From positions 3,467 to 11,297 of the forward strand of contig JAAXGS010000086.1 in the NCBI GenBank assembly GCA_012271225.1: a DNA stretch of 7,831 nucleotides, given 5' to 3'. Under the pieces are notes generated by a model. That model was not told where the DNA came from. It saw nothing but the letters and a program-made list of their open reading frames with translations, and did not search any database. This stretch comes from Dehalococcoidia bacterium. GTDB taxonomy: Bacteria; Chloroflexota; Dehalococcoidia; UBA6926. Below are positions 1 to 6,323 of this stretch, piece by piece. Numbering within the stretch: position 1 is the first letter of the stretch; each line of letters opens with the position of its first letter. The position numbers and the translations under genes were made by a program.

Positions 1-272
1 CGGCTCTCCGGCTGAGTCTCAAGCGCAACCTGCAGCGCAATCCGAATCGTCTTCTGCATGACCTCGGAGGCGGCGCGTTCCATCAGGGGGAGCAGTGAGC
101 CGTGCAGCCAGAGTTGATCGGACTCGTTCTGCGCAACGATGACCAGCTCATCGCGGGATAGTGAGTGGCCCCGCGTGCCGCTGAGCCACGTTTCATAGGC
201 AGTTGCGCTCACCTGCCCTCTGAGACGGCCCAAGGCCTCCTCCCAGATTCCACGCGCAGACCGCTCTTCCAT
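1..272 (-). CDS. DnaA domain I (DnaA_N) protein, N-terminal part, cut by the window edge
   Basis: About 90 residues are visible from the proposed ATG at 272. Residues 9-30 contain IWEEALGRLRGQVS followed by YETWLSGT, and further on come DELVIVAQNE and a helix ending in IRIALQVA. This is the layout of DnaA domain I (W-E-x-x-L-x-x-L-x-x-Q-x-S-x-x-x-Y-E-T-W-L, then a beta strand and a last helix), the part of the replication initiator that binds helicase and self-associates. The AAA+ ATPase and DNA-binding domains would lie outside the window, so a full DnaA cannot be told from a DnaA_N-only or phage/plasmid-type protein. The ATG at 272 is chosen because GGGGAGG lies 11 nt upstream and the DnaA similarity begins just after it. 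A longer start at 338 is possible, as the frame is open up to a TGA at 462-464. The gene is divergent from fmt. I saw no clear cluster of DnaA boxes beside it. Confidence 0.7.
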   Translation of the reverse strand, partial: MEERSARGIWEEALGRLRGQVSATAYETWLSGTRGHSLSRDELVIVAQNESDQLWLHGSLLPLMERAASEVMQKTIRIALQVALETQPES

Positions 273-283
273 CAGAACGTCGT

Positions 284-290
284 CCTCCCC
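284..290 (-). promoter_or_regulatory. Ribosome binding site favouring the ATG at 272
   Basis: On the minus strand GGGGAGG occurs 11 nt before the ATG at 272. The spacing is slightly long, but no comparable Shine-Dalgarno sequence precedes the alternative ATG at 338. Confidence 0.45.
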
Positions 291-409
291 ACATAGACTT
301 GCGCTGACGGCCGTGATGACGTGATCCCATCTCAACATGGCGGGCACGGCATACAGGCGCCGCCATGGGCGTATCACGTCGTGAAACCCTACGATAGCAC
401 CCGCCGCGT

Positions 410-432
410 CTTGGACGTCGAGAGCATCCAAG
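410..432. repeat. Short inverted repeat in the divergent intergenic region
   Basis: CTTGGA at 410-415 is matched by TCCAAG at 427-432, with an 11-nt spacer. Spaced half-sites between divergent genes can be operators, but arms of 6 bp are short enough to arise by chance. Apart from this, the promoter and the hairpin described separately, I see nothing clear in the stretch 339-485. Confidence 0.2.
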
Positions 433-485
433 GGCAAACCGTCATGGTGCCTACGACTGCGTCAATGGCATGGGGACGCGCGCCA

Positions 486-514
486 TTGCGACGGGCTCGC
501 AATACCTCAATAAT
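486..514 (+). promoter_or_regulatory. Predicted sigma70-type promoter of fmt
   Basis: TTGCGA at 486-491 (4 of 6 match to TTGACA) is separated by exactly 17 nt from AATAAT at 509-514 (5 of 6 match to TATAAT). Transcription would start near 521, giving a leader of about 37 nt that contains the fmt ribosome binding site. The AT-rich hexamer stands out in an otherwise G+C-rich region. This is a sequence prediction only. Confidence 0.5.
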
Positions 515-535
515 CCGAGGGTGCTCGTATTGAGG
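505..535. repeat. Bulged inverted repeat (hairpin) over the fmt promoter start site
   Basis: CCTCAATA at 505-512 and TATTGAGG at 528-535 are perfect reverse complements. Nested inside them are CGAG at 516-519 and CTCG at 524-527, closing a GGTG tetraloop. The whole folds as 8 + 4 base pairs with a single 3-nt bulge (513-515). It overlaps the predicted -10 hexamer and straddles the predicted start site, ending 8 nt before the ribosome binding site of fmt. It could be an operator, or an RNA hairpin in a transcript that starts further upstream. A start at 521 would cut the left arm out of the RNA, which favours a DNA-level role if the promoter call is right. Confidence 0.5.
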
Positions 536-557
536 AGCCTGCCGGGGGACGACGAAA

Positions 558-1529
558 ATGACGCAAAAGCCGCGCATCATCTTCTGTGGCACGGCGGCGT
601 TTGCCGTGCCGACGCTCGACGCGCTCATGGCGTCTGAACGTCGGCCCGTGGCCGTTCTCACCCGCGCCGACCGGCCTGCCGGACGTGGCCGGCGCGCGCG
701 CCGCTCTCCCGTCAAGGAACGCGCCCTGCAGTACGGGCTTGACGTCCATGAGCCGCGCAGCCTCCGCTCCGCCGCTGACGCGGAGTGGCTGCGAGAGCGG
801 GAGCCGACCGCCATTGTGACGGCGGCCTACGGACTCATCTTTCCCCCGGATGTGCTCGCCATTCCGCCGCGCGGCGCGCTGAACGTCCACCCCTCGCTGC
901 TCCCCCGCCACCGCGGCCCCGCCCCCGTTGTCTGGACACTTCTTGAGGGCGACGACAACGCCGGAGTCAGCGTCTTCCTGCTTGAGGAGGGCGTCGACAC
1001 CGGGCCGGTGCTGGGTCAGCGCGTTGTTCCCATCCGCGCGGGCGAGACGGCGGGTGAGCTGACGGACCGCCTGGCCCACATCGGCGCGGCGCTGCTGGCG
1101 GAGACATTGTCCGGCTGGCTGGAGGGCGCGCTGACGCCGGCCCCGCAGGATGACAGCCGCGCCGTGCAGTCGCGCCTGCTGTCAAAGGCGGACGGCGAGG
1201 TGAGGTTTGACCGCTCAGCCCAGGAGTTGGAGCGGCACATCCTGGCCATGACGCCCTGGCCGGGCGCATATACGACGCTGTCAGGCAAGCAGTTGAGCAT
1301 CCGCCGCGCGGTTGCCCTGCCGCCGGAGTATGATCCTCGCGGCGCGGCCCCGGGGACGGTCGTCCGCGTGAGGCGGTCAGAGGACGGCGGCGGGGCCGGC
1401 ATCGCCGTCGGCGCCGGCGAGGGCCTGCTGGAGTTGTTGGAGGTTCAGGCGGAGGGGCGGCGCGCCATGACGGCGAGAGAGTTCGCGCGGGGCCGCCCGG
1501 ACTTCATCGGCGCAACCCTGCCGAGCTAG
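558..1529 (+). CDS. fmt: Methionyl-tRNA formyltransferase
   Basis: The product is a cytosolic enzyme that moves a formyl group from 10-formyl-tetrahydrofolate to Met-tRNA(fMet), producing the bacterial initiator tRNA. At 323 residues it has the normal full length. The N-terminus reads IIFCGTAAFAVPTL, the family's nucleotide-like fold start. Residues 38-53 (DRPAGRGRRARRSPVK) form the basic tRNA-acceptor loop. The catalytic triad is present as Asn109 and His111 in the motif NVHPSLLPRHRGPAPV and Asp147 in GVDTGPVL. The C-terminal OB-fold-like domain follows, introduced by the typical LLSKADGEV and MTPWPGAYT segments (about 207-239), and ends with a typical AREFARGRP segment. The ATG is preceded by GGGGGA with an 8-nt gap. 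It is a single-gene unit here, divergent from the DnaA_N gene and convergent with the hypothetical gene ending at 1554. The usual partner def (peptide deformylase) is not next to it. Confidence 0.96.
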   Translation: MTQKPRIIFCGTAAFAVPTLDALMASERRPVAVLTRADRPAGRGRRARRSPVKERALQYGLDVHEPRSLRSAADAEWLREREPTAIVTAAYGLIFPPDVLAIPPRGALNVHPSLLPRHRGPAPVVWTLLEGDDNAGVSVFLLEEGVDTGPVLGQRVVPIRAGETAGELTDRLAHIGAALLAETLSGWLEGALTPAPQDDSRAVQSRLLSKADGEVRFDRSAQELERHILAMTPWPGAYTTLSGKQLSIRRAVALPPEYDPRGAAPGTVVRVRRSEDGGGAGIAVGAGEGLLELLEVQAEGRRAMTAREFARGRPDFIGATLPS

Positions 1530-1539
1530 CCCTGTTGTT

Positions 1540-1562
1540 GGTGACAATTACTATCAGTCACC
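1540..1562. terminator. Small hairpin between convergent fmt and the hypothetical gene
   Basis: GGTGAC at 1540-1545 and GTCACC at 1557-1562 can pair around an 11-nt loop. It sits 10 nt after the fmt stop and overlaps the stop codon of the minus-strand gene, the usual place for a shared terminator in a 24-nt convergent gap. The stem is short and no clear T-run follows on either strand, so it is a weak candidate. Confidence 0.25.
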
Positions 1563-2324
1563 CGAAGTCCATTTTCGAAGGCTCCGCGCGAGTTTTCCAA
1601 AGAGGCCACCCTGCCGAGGAGCAGATGAGTGCCAACTAGGATATGAAGCGTCCCTGTTGTCAAAAGGCGGGCCAACTCGAGGCACACGCCAGTGGGATTT
1701 TTCTTCCTCTGTCAAATCGCTTGCGCGCTTTATTAAACCATTCCGCGACAGCGCTGTCATAATCGCCAGTTTGCTCAGGTACTCCTTACGGCTTCTGTAT
1801 TCCTCAAGCAGTGCGACAGCAGGGTCTCGATATTGTTGCCGTTCGTTGTCGACGAACTCAGCGACGAACTCAGGGAACCCAGCGGTCATGGAATAAGGGA
1901 GCATGAGAGCAAACAAATCGGGGGGCAGCAACTCCTCTGCCTCGGGCACTAGCTCAATAATAATCTCCACTCTTGTTCTGGTCTCCGCGTCCATATTTGA
2001 GGCCTCTTCGGCAAGCCAACGAGCTATCGCGCGATACTCGAAAGGGACAAGAGCTTCCATCAATGTGTCTACTAATGCGGGCTGCAAAAACAGTTCTAAC
2101 TGCTTCCCAACATGCGGTGGGAGCTTCCCAACATCGACCGGAACGTTGGGGGAGGAATGTAGACGGGACAAGTCTTGGGACTTAGCACGGAGTTCTTCCA
2201 GGTCCCTCTCTGCCCAAGCATCAACCAATGCTCTGAGAGCGGCTAATCGGGCATCAGGATTTGGATTGGCTAAGACCGACAAAAGAGACTCAACGAAACC
2301 ACGAAACTCTTGTTCTGTACCCAT
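1554..2324 (-). CDS. Hypothetical alpha-helical protein of lower G+C, coupled to ileS
   Basis: I do not recognise this 256-residue protein. It is soluble and predominantly helical, with no signal peptide or membrane segment. Residues 20-36 (NPNPDARLAALRALV) resemble one HEAT- or TPR-like helical repeat, and residues 82-135 are rich in Leu, Ala and Glu. The C-terminus changes character: a Pro/Ser/Trp-rich linker (about 214-238) leads to a basic amphipathic stretch, GGLFGKLARSLRKW (239-252), that could contact membrane or nucleic acid. The start ATG lies 7 nt beyond the ileS stop. The only Shine-Dalgarno-like bases (AGGTG) overlap that stop codon, which suggests translational coupling and co-transcription. 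Base composition is near 50% G+C by eye, against clearly G+C-rich neighbours, and codon third positions are less biased, which suggests a later acquisition. It also contains two exact 12-nt internal repeats. No catalytic motif is visible. Confidence 0.75.
   Translation of the reverse strand: MGTEQEFRGFVESLLSVLANPNPDARLAALRALVDAWAERDLEELRAKSQDLSRLHSSPNVPVDVGKLPPHVGKQLELFLQPALVDTLMEALVPFEYRAIARWLAEEASNMDAETRTRVEIIIELVPEAEELLPPDLFALMLPYSMTAGFPEFVAEFVDNERQQYRDPAVALLEEYRSRKEYLSKLAIMTALSRNGLIKRASDLTEEEKSHWRVPRVGPPFDNRDASYPSWHSSAPRQGGLFGKLARSLRKWTSGD
1850..1873 (-). repeat. Exact 12-bp in-frame tandem duplication inside the hypothetical gene
   Basis: CGACGAACTCAG occurs at 1850-1861 and again immediately at 1862-1873. 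On the coding strand it encodes the duplicated residues EFVA and EFVD (about positions 152-159). The perfect DNA match suggests a recent slippage duplication that kept the frame. Confidence 0.7.
2102..2134 (-). repeat. 12-bp direct repeat, 21 bp apart, inside the hypothetical gene
   Basis: GCTTCCCAACAT occurs at 2102-2113 and at 2123-2134. The 21-bp period keeps the same frame and encodes a repeated VGK, within DVGKLPPHVGKQL at about residues 64-76. This is the second exact 12-mer repeat in the same gene. Confidence 0.6.
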
Positions 2325-2331
2325 ATTGCAC

Positions 2332-5300
2332 CTAGCCAGCCTTCTCCACCCCGATTGTGACCGTTCCCTCGTTCAGCGTGACGGTGTTGGTGGCCGCGCC
2401 GCTGCCCGGCGCAGTCTGCAGGATGTCCACGGAGAGCGTCTCCTGCCGCACGTAGTCGCCGAAATCAGACAGCGCCCCCGCCACGCCGTCCCCGTCGCCG
2501 GAGACGTACGCAGTGATGCGGTCGGCAACGTCCAGGCCGGCTGTGCGGCGGAGTTCCTGCAAATGGCGCACCAACTCGCGGGCCACGCCCTCACGCTCGA
2601 GCAGCGTCGTGATCTCCGTGTTGAGCGCGACGGTGTAGATGCCCTCTGAGCCGGAGATGTACCCCTGCCGGTCTGATGAATCGATCAGCAGGTCCTCATG
2701 GGACAGATCGAAGCCGGCCAGCTCCTGCGGCTGCTGATCCCGCGCGCGGGCGGCAACGGCGCTGCGTTCGGCATCGGACAGCCCCTCGATGCGCGCCGTG
2801 AGCCTTGGCAGATCACCGCCCAGTCGGCGTCCAAGATTCTGCAGATTGGGGCGGACGCGGACCGACGTGAACGCGGATTCATCATCGACCGCGCGGACGG
2901 CCTTGACGTTCAACTCCTCCAGCAGCTGATCCCTGATGCGCTCCAGTGATTCGCGGTCCGCCCGCCCGGGCAGTGTGATCAGCATCTCCTGCAGCGGCTG
3001 CCTCACCTTGATCTGCGCCCGGTCACGCGTGGCGCGGCCCAGACGCGAGAGGCGCATGGCGAGGCGCACGTCCGCCTCCGTCTGCTCATCGCGCAGGGCC
3101 TCGTCCGCCACAGGCCACGCGGCAAGGTGGACGCTCTCCGCCTCACCGCCATCGAGCGATGAGACGAGGTTGCGGTGCATGTGCTCCGCGATGAAGGGCG
3201 TGAAGGGGGCAAGCAGACGTGAGAGCGTCGTCAGCGCCGCGTAGAGTGTGTGGTACGCGGCGGCCTTGTCCGCGTCATTATCCGATTTCCAGAAACGGCG
3301 GCGATTGCGGCGCACGTACCACGTCGAGAGCTCATCGACGAACGACTCAATCGCGTGCGTCGCCTCCATCACGCCGTAGTCTTCCATGGCGTCCGTGACG
3401 GTTGACACGACCCCCTGCAGGCGGGACATCAGCCAGCGGTCAAGCAGCGGGCGGTCGGACAGGGGCGGCGCGGGGGCGCTCACGGGGTCAAAGCCATCGA
3501 CGTTGGCGTACATCACAAAGAAGCTGTAGGTATTCCACAGAGGCAGCAGGAACCGGCGGACGGTATCGCCCACCAGGTTTGCGGAAAAGCGCCGCGCGTT
3601 GCCGGGTGAGGAGGCGGTGTACATGTACCAGCGCAGGGCGTCCGCGCCGCGCGCGTTCAGAATCTCCCACGGCTCCACCACATTCCCGCGGGACTTGGAC
3701 ATCTTCTCCCCCGCCTCATCGAGAATGTGTCCCAGCGACAGGACGTTGCGGTAAGCGGGCCGGCCAAACAGCAGCACGGCCAGCGCGTGCAGGGTGTAGA
3801 ACCATCCGCGCGTTTGATCCACGCCCTCGCAGATGTAGTCCGCCGTCTGCTGCCGCGCAAACACATCCGCGTTCTCAAATGGGTAGTGCCACTGGGCCAC
3901 CGGCATGGCGCCGGAGTCATACCAGGCGTCCATCACCTCCGGCACGCGCCGTTTGCGTCCGCCGCAGGCGGCGCAGTCAAACGTCACGCCATCGATGAAC
4001 GGCCGGTGCAGATCCATGCCGTTCTCATAGCCCGCAAGGCCCGGCTGCCCGGCCAGGTCATCCATGCTGCCCACCGCCGTGTGGTCGGCGCAGCCCGGGC
4101 AGACCCACAGCGGAATGGGCGTCCCCCAATAGCGCTCACGGGAGAGCGCCCAATCGACGTTGTTCTGCAGCCACTCGCCAAATCGGCCCTCGCCGATGTG
4201 CTCCGGCCGCCAGCCAATCTCACGATTGGCGGAGATCAGGCGGTCCTTGAGCGCCGTTGTTTGGATGTACCAGGACTCCTTGGCGTAGTACAGCAGAGGA
4301 GCGTCACAGCGCCAGCAGAAGGGGTAGGTGTGGGTGATGCTGCCGCTGCGCAGCAGCAGGCCGCGCCGCCGCAGGTCCTCCGTGATGTCCGGGTCCGCGT
4401 CCTTGAAGAACGCGCCGGACCACGCGACACCGGAGTGATCCGCAGCGGTTCCGTCAATGGTGACGACGTGGACGACGGGGAGGCCCTCCGCCTGTCCCAC
4501 GCCAAGGTCCTCCGCGCCGTAGGCCGGCGCGATGTGGACAATGCCGGTGCCCTCCGTCAGCAGGACGAAATCGGCCGCGATGACGCGCCCCGCGTATCCC
4601 GGCGGCACGGCATAGTCGAAGAGCGGCTCATAGGTCAGGCCGACGAGATCGCGCCCTGACACGGCGCCGATGATCTCATACGGCCCCTCCAGCGCCTGAT
4701 CGACAAGCGCCTCCGCGAGGATCAGCCGCTCCCGGCCGCCGTCCTGACCCCACGGCCCCTCTGCGATGACGTACCGCGCGCCGACGGCGACGGCCAGGCC
4801 GGTGTTCGCGGGCAGCGTCCAGGGCGTCGTCGTCCATGCCAGGAGAAAGGCGGGCGTGCTGTCATCCCCGGGCAGCCGCCGGAACGCCTCGCCGTCCCTG
4901 ATGCGGAACTTGACGTGAACGGACGGGTCCTCCGCGTCGTCGCGGTAGCCCAGCGCGACCTCATGGGAGCTGAGTGATGTGACGCAGCGCGGGCAGTGCG
5001 GGGTGACGCGGTAGCCCTGATAGATCAGCCCCTTCTGCCAGAGCTGGGCGAAGATCCACCACCCGGACTCGATGTACTCATTGGAGTAGGTGACGTACGG
5101 GTCATCCATGTCAATCCAGAACGCGATGCGCTCAGAGAGGGATTCCCACTCCTGCACATAGCGGAAGACGCTCTCCTTGCACTTCTCATTGAATTCGGCG
5201 ATGCCGTACGCCTCAATATCGCGCTTGGTGGAGAGGTTCAACTCCGCCTCGACGCCGAGCTCCACGGGCAGGCCGTGCGTGTCCCATCCGCCCTTGCGCG

Positions 5301-5541
5301 GCACGTAATAGCCCTGCATGGTCTTGAAACGAGGGATGACGTCTTTGAAAACCCGCGCCAGGACGTGGTGAACGCCGGGCGCGCCGTTGGCCGTTGGCGG
5401 CCCCTCAAAGAACGTGAAGATGGGCCCGTTCTCGCGCTCACGCACGGAGCGCCTGAAAATGTCCCGGTCCTTCCAGAACCGGAGGATGTCGGCCTCCATG
5501 TCCGGAAAGGAGACCCCGCTTGCTACGGGCGCAAAGGGCAT
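2332..5541 (-). CDS. ileS: Isoleucyl-tRNA synthetase, type 2, with GVHH active-site motif
   Basis: This cytosolic class I synthetase attaches isoleucine to tRNA-Ile. From the ATG at 5541 it has 1069 residues, the normal size for the eukaryote-like type-2 (IleRS2) group. In order: Rossmann fold with PPTANGAP followed by GVHH (56-59) in place of HXGH; GWDTHGLPVE; a CP1 editing domain with TTTPWTLPAN (237-246) and GTGIVHIAPAYGAEDL, whose Asp345 would be the editing aspartate; WALSRERYWGTPIP; KMSKS (613-617); and a helical anticodon-binding domain containing STWYVRRNRRRFWK. Four CxxC pairs (183/186, 409/412, 481/484, 523/526) suggest zinc sites. A C-terminal extension of about 200 residues follows. 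The frame is open upstream to a GTG at 5592, but AGGTGGA lies 6 nt before the ATG at 5541 and the family similarity begins after it. The gene has its own predicted promoter and leader; the hypothetical gene ending at 1554 follows after 7 nt. Confidence 0.97.
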   Translation of the reverse strand: MPFAPVASGVSFPDMEADILRFWKDRDIFRRSVRERENGPIFTFFEGPPTANGAPGVHHVLARVFKDVIPRFKTMQGYYVPRKGGWDTHGLPVELGVEAELNLSTKRDIEAYGIAEFNEKCKESVFRYVQEWESLSERIAFWIDMDDPYVTYSNEYIESGWWIFAQLWQKGLIYQGYRVTPHCPRCVTSLSSHEVALGYRDDAEDPSVHVKFRIRDGEAFRRLPGDDSTPAFLLAWTTTPWTLPANTGLAVAVGARYVIAEGPWGQDGGRERLILAEALVDQALEGPYEIIGAVSGRDLVGLTYEPLFDYAVPPGYAGRVIAADFVLLTEGTGIVHIAPAYGAEDLGVGQAEGLPVVHVVTIDGTAADHSGVAWSGAFFKDADPDITEDLRRRGLLLRSGSITHTYPFCWRCDAPLLYYAKESWYIQTTALKDRLISANREIGWRPEHIGEGRFGEWLQNNVDWALSRERYWGTPIPLWVCPGCADHTAVGSMDDLAGQPGLAGYENGMDLHRPFIDGVTFDCAACGGRKRRVPEVMDAWYDSGAMPVAQWHYPFENADVFARQQTADYICEGVDQTRGWFYTLHALAVLLFGRPAYRNVLSLGHILDEAGEKMSKSRGNVVEPWEILNARGADALRWYMYTASSPGNARRFSANLVGDTVRRFLLPLWNTYSFFVMYANVDGFDPVSAPAPPLSDRPLLDRWLMSRLQGVVSTVTDAMEDYGVMEATHAIESFVDELSTWYVRRNRRRFWKSDNDADKAAAYHTLYAALTTLSRLLAPFTPFIAEHMHRNLVSSLDGGEAESVHLAAWPVADEALRDEQTEADVRLAMRLSRLGRATRDRAQIKVRQPLQEMLITLPGRADRESLERIRDQLLEELNVKAVRAVDDESAFTSVRVRPNLQNLGRRLGGDLPRLTARIEGLSDAERSAVAARARDQQPQELAGFDLSHEDLLIDSSDRQGYISGSEGIYTVALNTEITTLLEREGVARELVRHLQELRRTAGLDVADRITAYVSGDGDGVAGALSDFGDYVRQETLSVDILQTAPGSGAATNTVTLNEGTVTIGVEKAG

Positions 5542-5547
5542 CTGCCG

Positions 5548-5554
5548 TCCACCT
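5548..5554 (-). promoter_or_regulatory. Ribosome binding site fixing the ileS start at 5541
   Basis: On the minus strand AGGTGGA lies 6 nt before the ATG at 5541. No such sequence precedes the in-frame GTG at 5592, so the shorter start is preferred. Confidence 0.75.
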
Positions 5555-5577
5555 GCCTGTGATTGTTCAAGCTGCCT

Positions 5578-5596
5578 GCGCGGTGTGCTCACGCGC
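5578..5596 (-). promoter_or_regulatory. Hairpin in the ileS 5' leader
   Basis: On the minus strand GCGCG-TG pairs with CA-C-CGCGC around an AGCA tetraloop: seven base pairs with one bulged C. It sits about 36 nt before the ATG at 5541, inside the predicted leader. Its 3' arm ends in ACCGCG, recalling the 3' half of the T-box consensus, but the UGGN that reads the tRNA end is absent, so I do not call a T-box. It could affect translation, or be a chance G+C-rich fold. Confidence 0.35.
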
Positions 5597-5661
5597 GGCG
5601 AGGAAAGAGTCGCGTGCCCGGTGATCCACAGGCTGCGCCCGCCGCGCGGAGGAGACTATCC

Positions 5662-5691
5662 ATTGTGAAAAAGCCCCGTCCGTAACGTCAA
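5662..5691 (-). promoter_or_regulatory. Predicted sigma70-type promoter of ileS
   Basis: On the minus strand TTGACG (5691-5686, 5 of 6 match) is followed after 18 nt by CACAAT (5667-5662, 4 of 6 match). Transcription would begin near 5655, leaving a leader of about 110 nt before the ATG at 5541. This separates ileS from the three-gene unit upstream, whose last gene ends at 5727. Prediction from sequence only. Confidence 0.5.
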
Positions 5692-5726
5692 GCGCGGAAG
5701 GAGCGCGGACTGTCTCTGCGGGCCGG

Positions 5727-5966
5727 TCACGTGGAGCGGGGCTCCGTGATGGATGTGGAGGACGGCTCATCGTCCGGAAGCCGCCCGAAGGCGAAATAGG
5801 CGAGCGCGCCCGGCAGAAGCAGCAGGATGACGATGACCCAGAACCATCTGTTTCCGCCCCGCACGCGCTTGCGCCGCCCCAGGTCTCTGCCCGCCGCGAT
5901 CTGCGCAAGCACCTGCACGGCCACGTAGAGCAGGATGACCAGGAGCCAGAAGACGGTTGGCGACAT
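5727..5966 (-). CDS. PLDc_N-type small two-helix membrane protein
   Basis: This 79-residue protein has two hydrophobic helices, about residues 5-24 and 41-61, joined by a basic loop (RDLGRRKRVRGGNRW). The second helix reads WFWVIVILLLLPGALAYF and ends in AFGR, close to the pattern of the PLDc_N domain (phospholipase D-nuclease N-terminal), normally a small membrane anchor that also occurs as a stand-alone protein of unknown function. By the positive-inside tendency the basic loop should be cytoplasmic, placing both termini outside. The tail is short, acidic and Ser/Thr-rich. It begins 36 nt after the ybjQ-like gene on the same strand and is probably co-transcribed. No clear Shine-Dalgarno sequence precedes the ATG, so translation may depend on the upstream gene. 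Confidence 0.8.
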   Translation of the reverse strand: MSPTVFWLLVILLYVAVQVLAQIAAGRDLGRRKRVRGGNRWFWVIVILLLLPGALAYFAFGRLPDDEPSSTSITEPRST

Positions 5967-6002
5967 GATGCGCGTCAGCGGGCGCGACGGGCCGGGCGGC
6001 TG

Positions 6003-6323
6003 CTATTCCTCTTCCACAGTGACGGCGGTTCCGTACGCCAGCAGTTCCGCAGCGCCGGACATGACCATGGATGTTGTGAACCGCAGGCCGGTCACCGCGT
6101 TCGCGCCCATCTCCTCCGCCCGCGCCGTCATGCGGTCCAGGGCCTCCTGGCGTGACCGCGCCATGAGCTGCGCGTACTCCGGCACCTCGCCGCCCACAAT
6201 GTTCCGCAGCGCGGCGACGATGTCCCGCCCAATGTTGCGCGCGCGCACAGAGTTGCCGTAAACAAGCCCGTGCGTGGCGGTGATGGTCGTTCCGGGAATG
6301 TCGTCCGATGTCGCGAAGATCAT
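6003..6323 (-). CDS. YbjQ/UPF0145 family protein (putative heavy-metal-binding domain)
   Basis: At 106 residues it matches the usual length of the YbjQ/UPF0145 family. Seen: GLVYGNSVRARNIGRDIVAALRNIVGGEVPEYAQLMARSRQEALDRM in outline (residues about 19-65), then AEEMGANAVTGLRF and a final strand ending YGTAVTVEE. These are the family hallmarks: the glycine-rich NIVGG turn, the long helix with Y-x-x-L-x-x-x-R-x-x-A, and the GANAV-x-G motif. Family members form small pentamer-like rings. The heavy-metal label is historical and the role is unproven. GAGGAGG lies 7 nt before the ATG, and the ATG overlaps the stop of the upstream membrane-protein gene in an ATGA (6320-6323), a sign of translational coupling. 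The context suggests work at or near the membrane together with the two flanking small membrane proteins. Confidence 0.92.
   Translation of the reverse strand: MIFATSDDIPGTTITATHGLVYGNSVRARNIGRDIVAALRNIVGGEVPEYAQLMARSRQEALDRMTARAEEMGANAVTGLRFTTSMVMSGAAELLAYGTAVTVEEE

Noticed and set aside
321..533. 70-codon plus-strand frame upstream of fmt
   Set aside because: It lies in the divergent promoter region, has no ribosome binding site or recognisable motif, and ends over the predicted promoter and hairpin.
1903..2649. 248-codon plus-strand frame spanning the junction of the hypothetical gene and ileS
   Set aside because: It is antisense to two genes, crosses the composition boundary and resembles no family. 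The minus-strand frames have coding starts and a 7-nt operon-like junction.
3727..5562. Long plus-strand reading frames opposite ileS (3727-4659 and 4996-5562)
   Set aside because: They are antisense to a clearly identified gene in G+C-rich DNA, where stop codons are rare in other frames. The translations show no recognisable motifs.
5542..5592. In-frame GTG at 5592 as the ileS start (17 extra residues)
   Set aside because: It has no ribosome binding site, falls inside a predicted hairpin, and the extra residues show no IleRS similarity. The ATG at 5541 has AGGTGGA at ideal spacing.
5622..5630. DnaA box-like TGATCCACA
   Set aside because: It is a single imperfect match to TTATCCACA with no cluster or AT-rich unwinding element nearby, so not evidence of an origin.
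5560..5660. T-box riboswitch in front of ileS
   Set aside because: Only ACCGCG resembles the consensus. The preceding UGGN is absent and I could not identify a convincing specifier loop.
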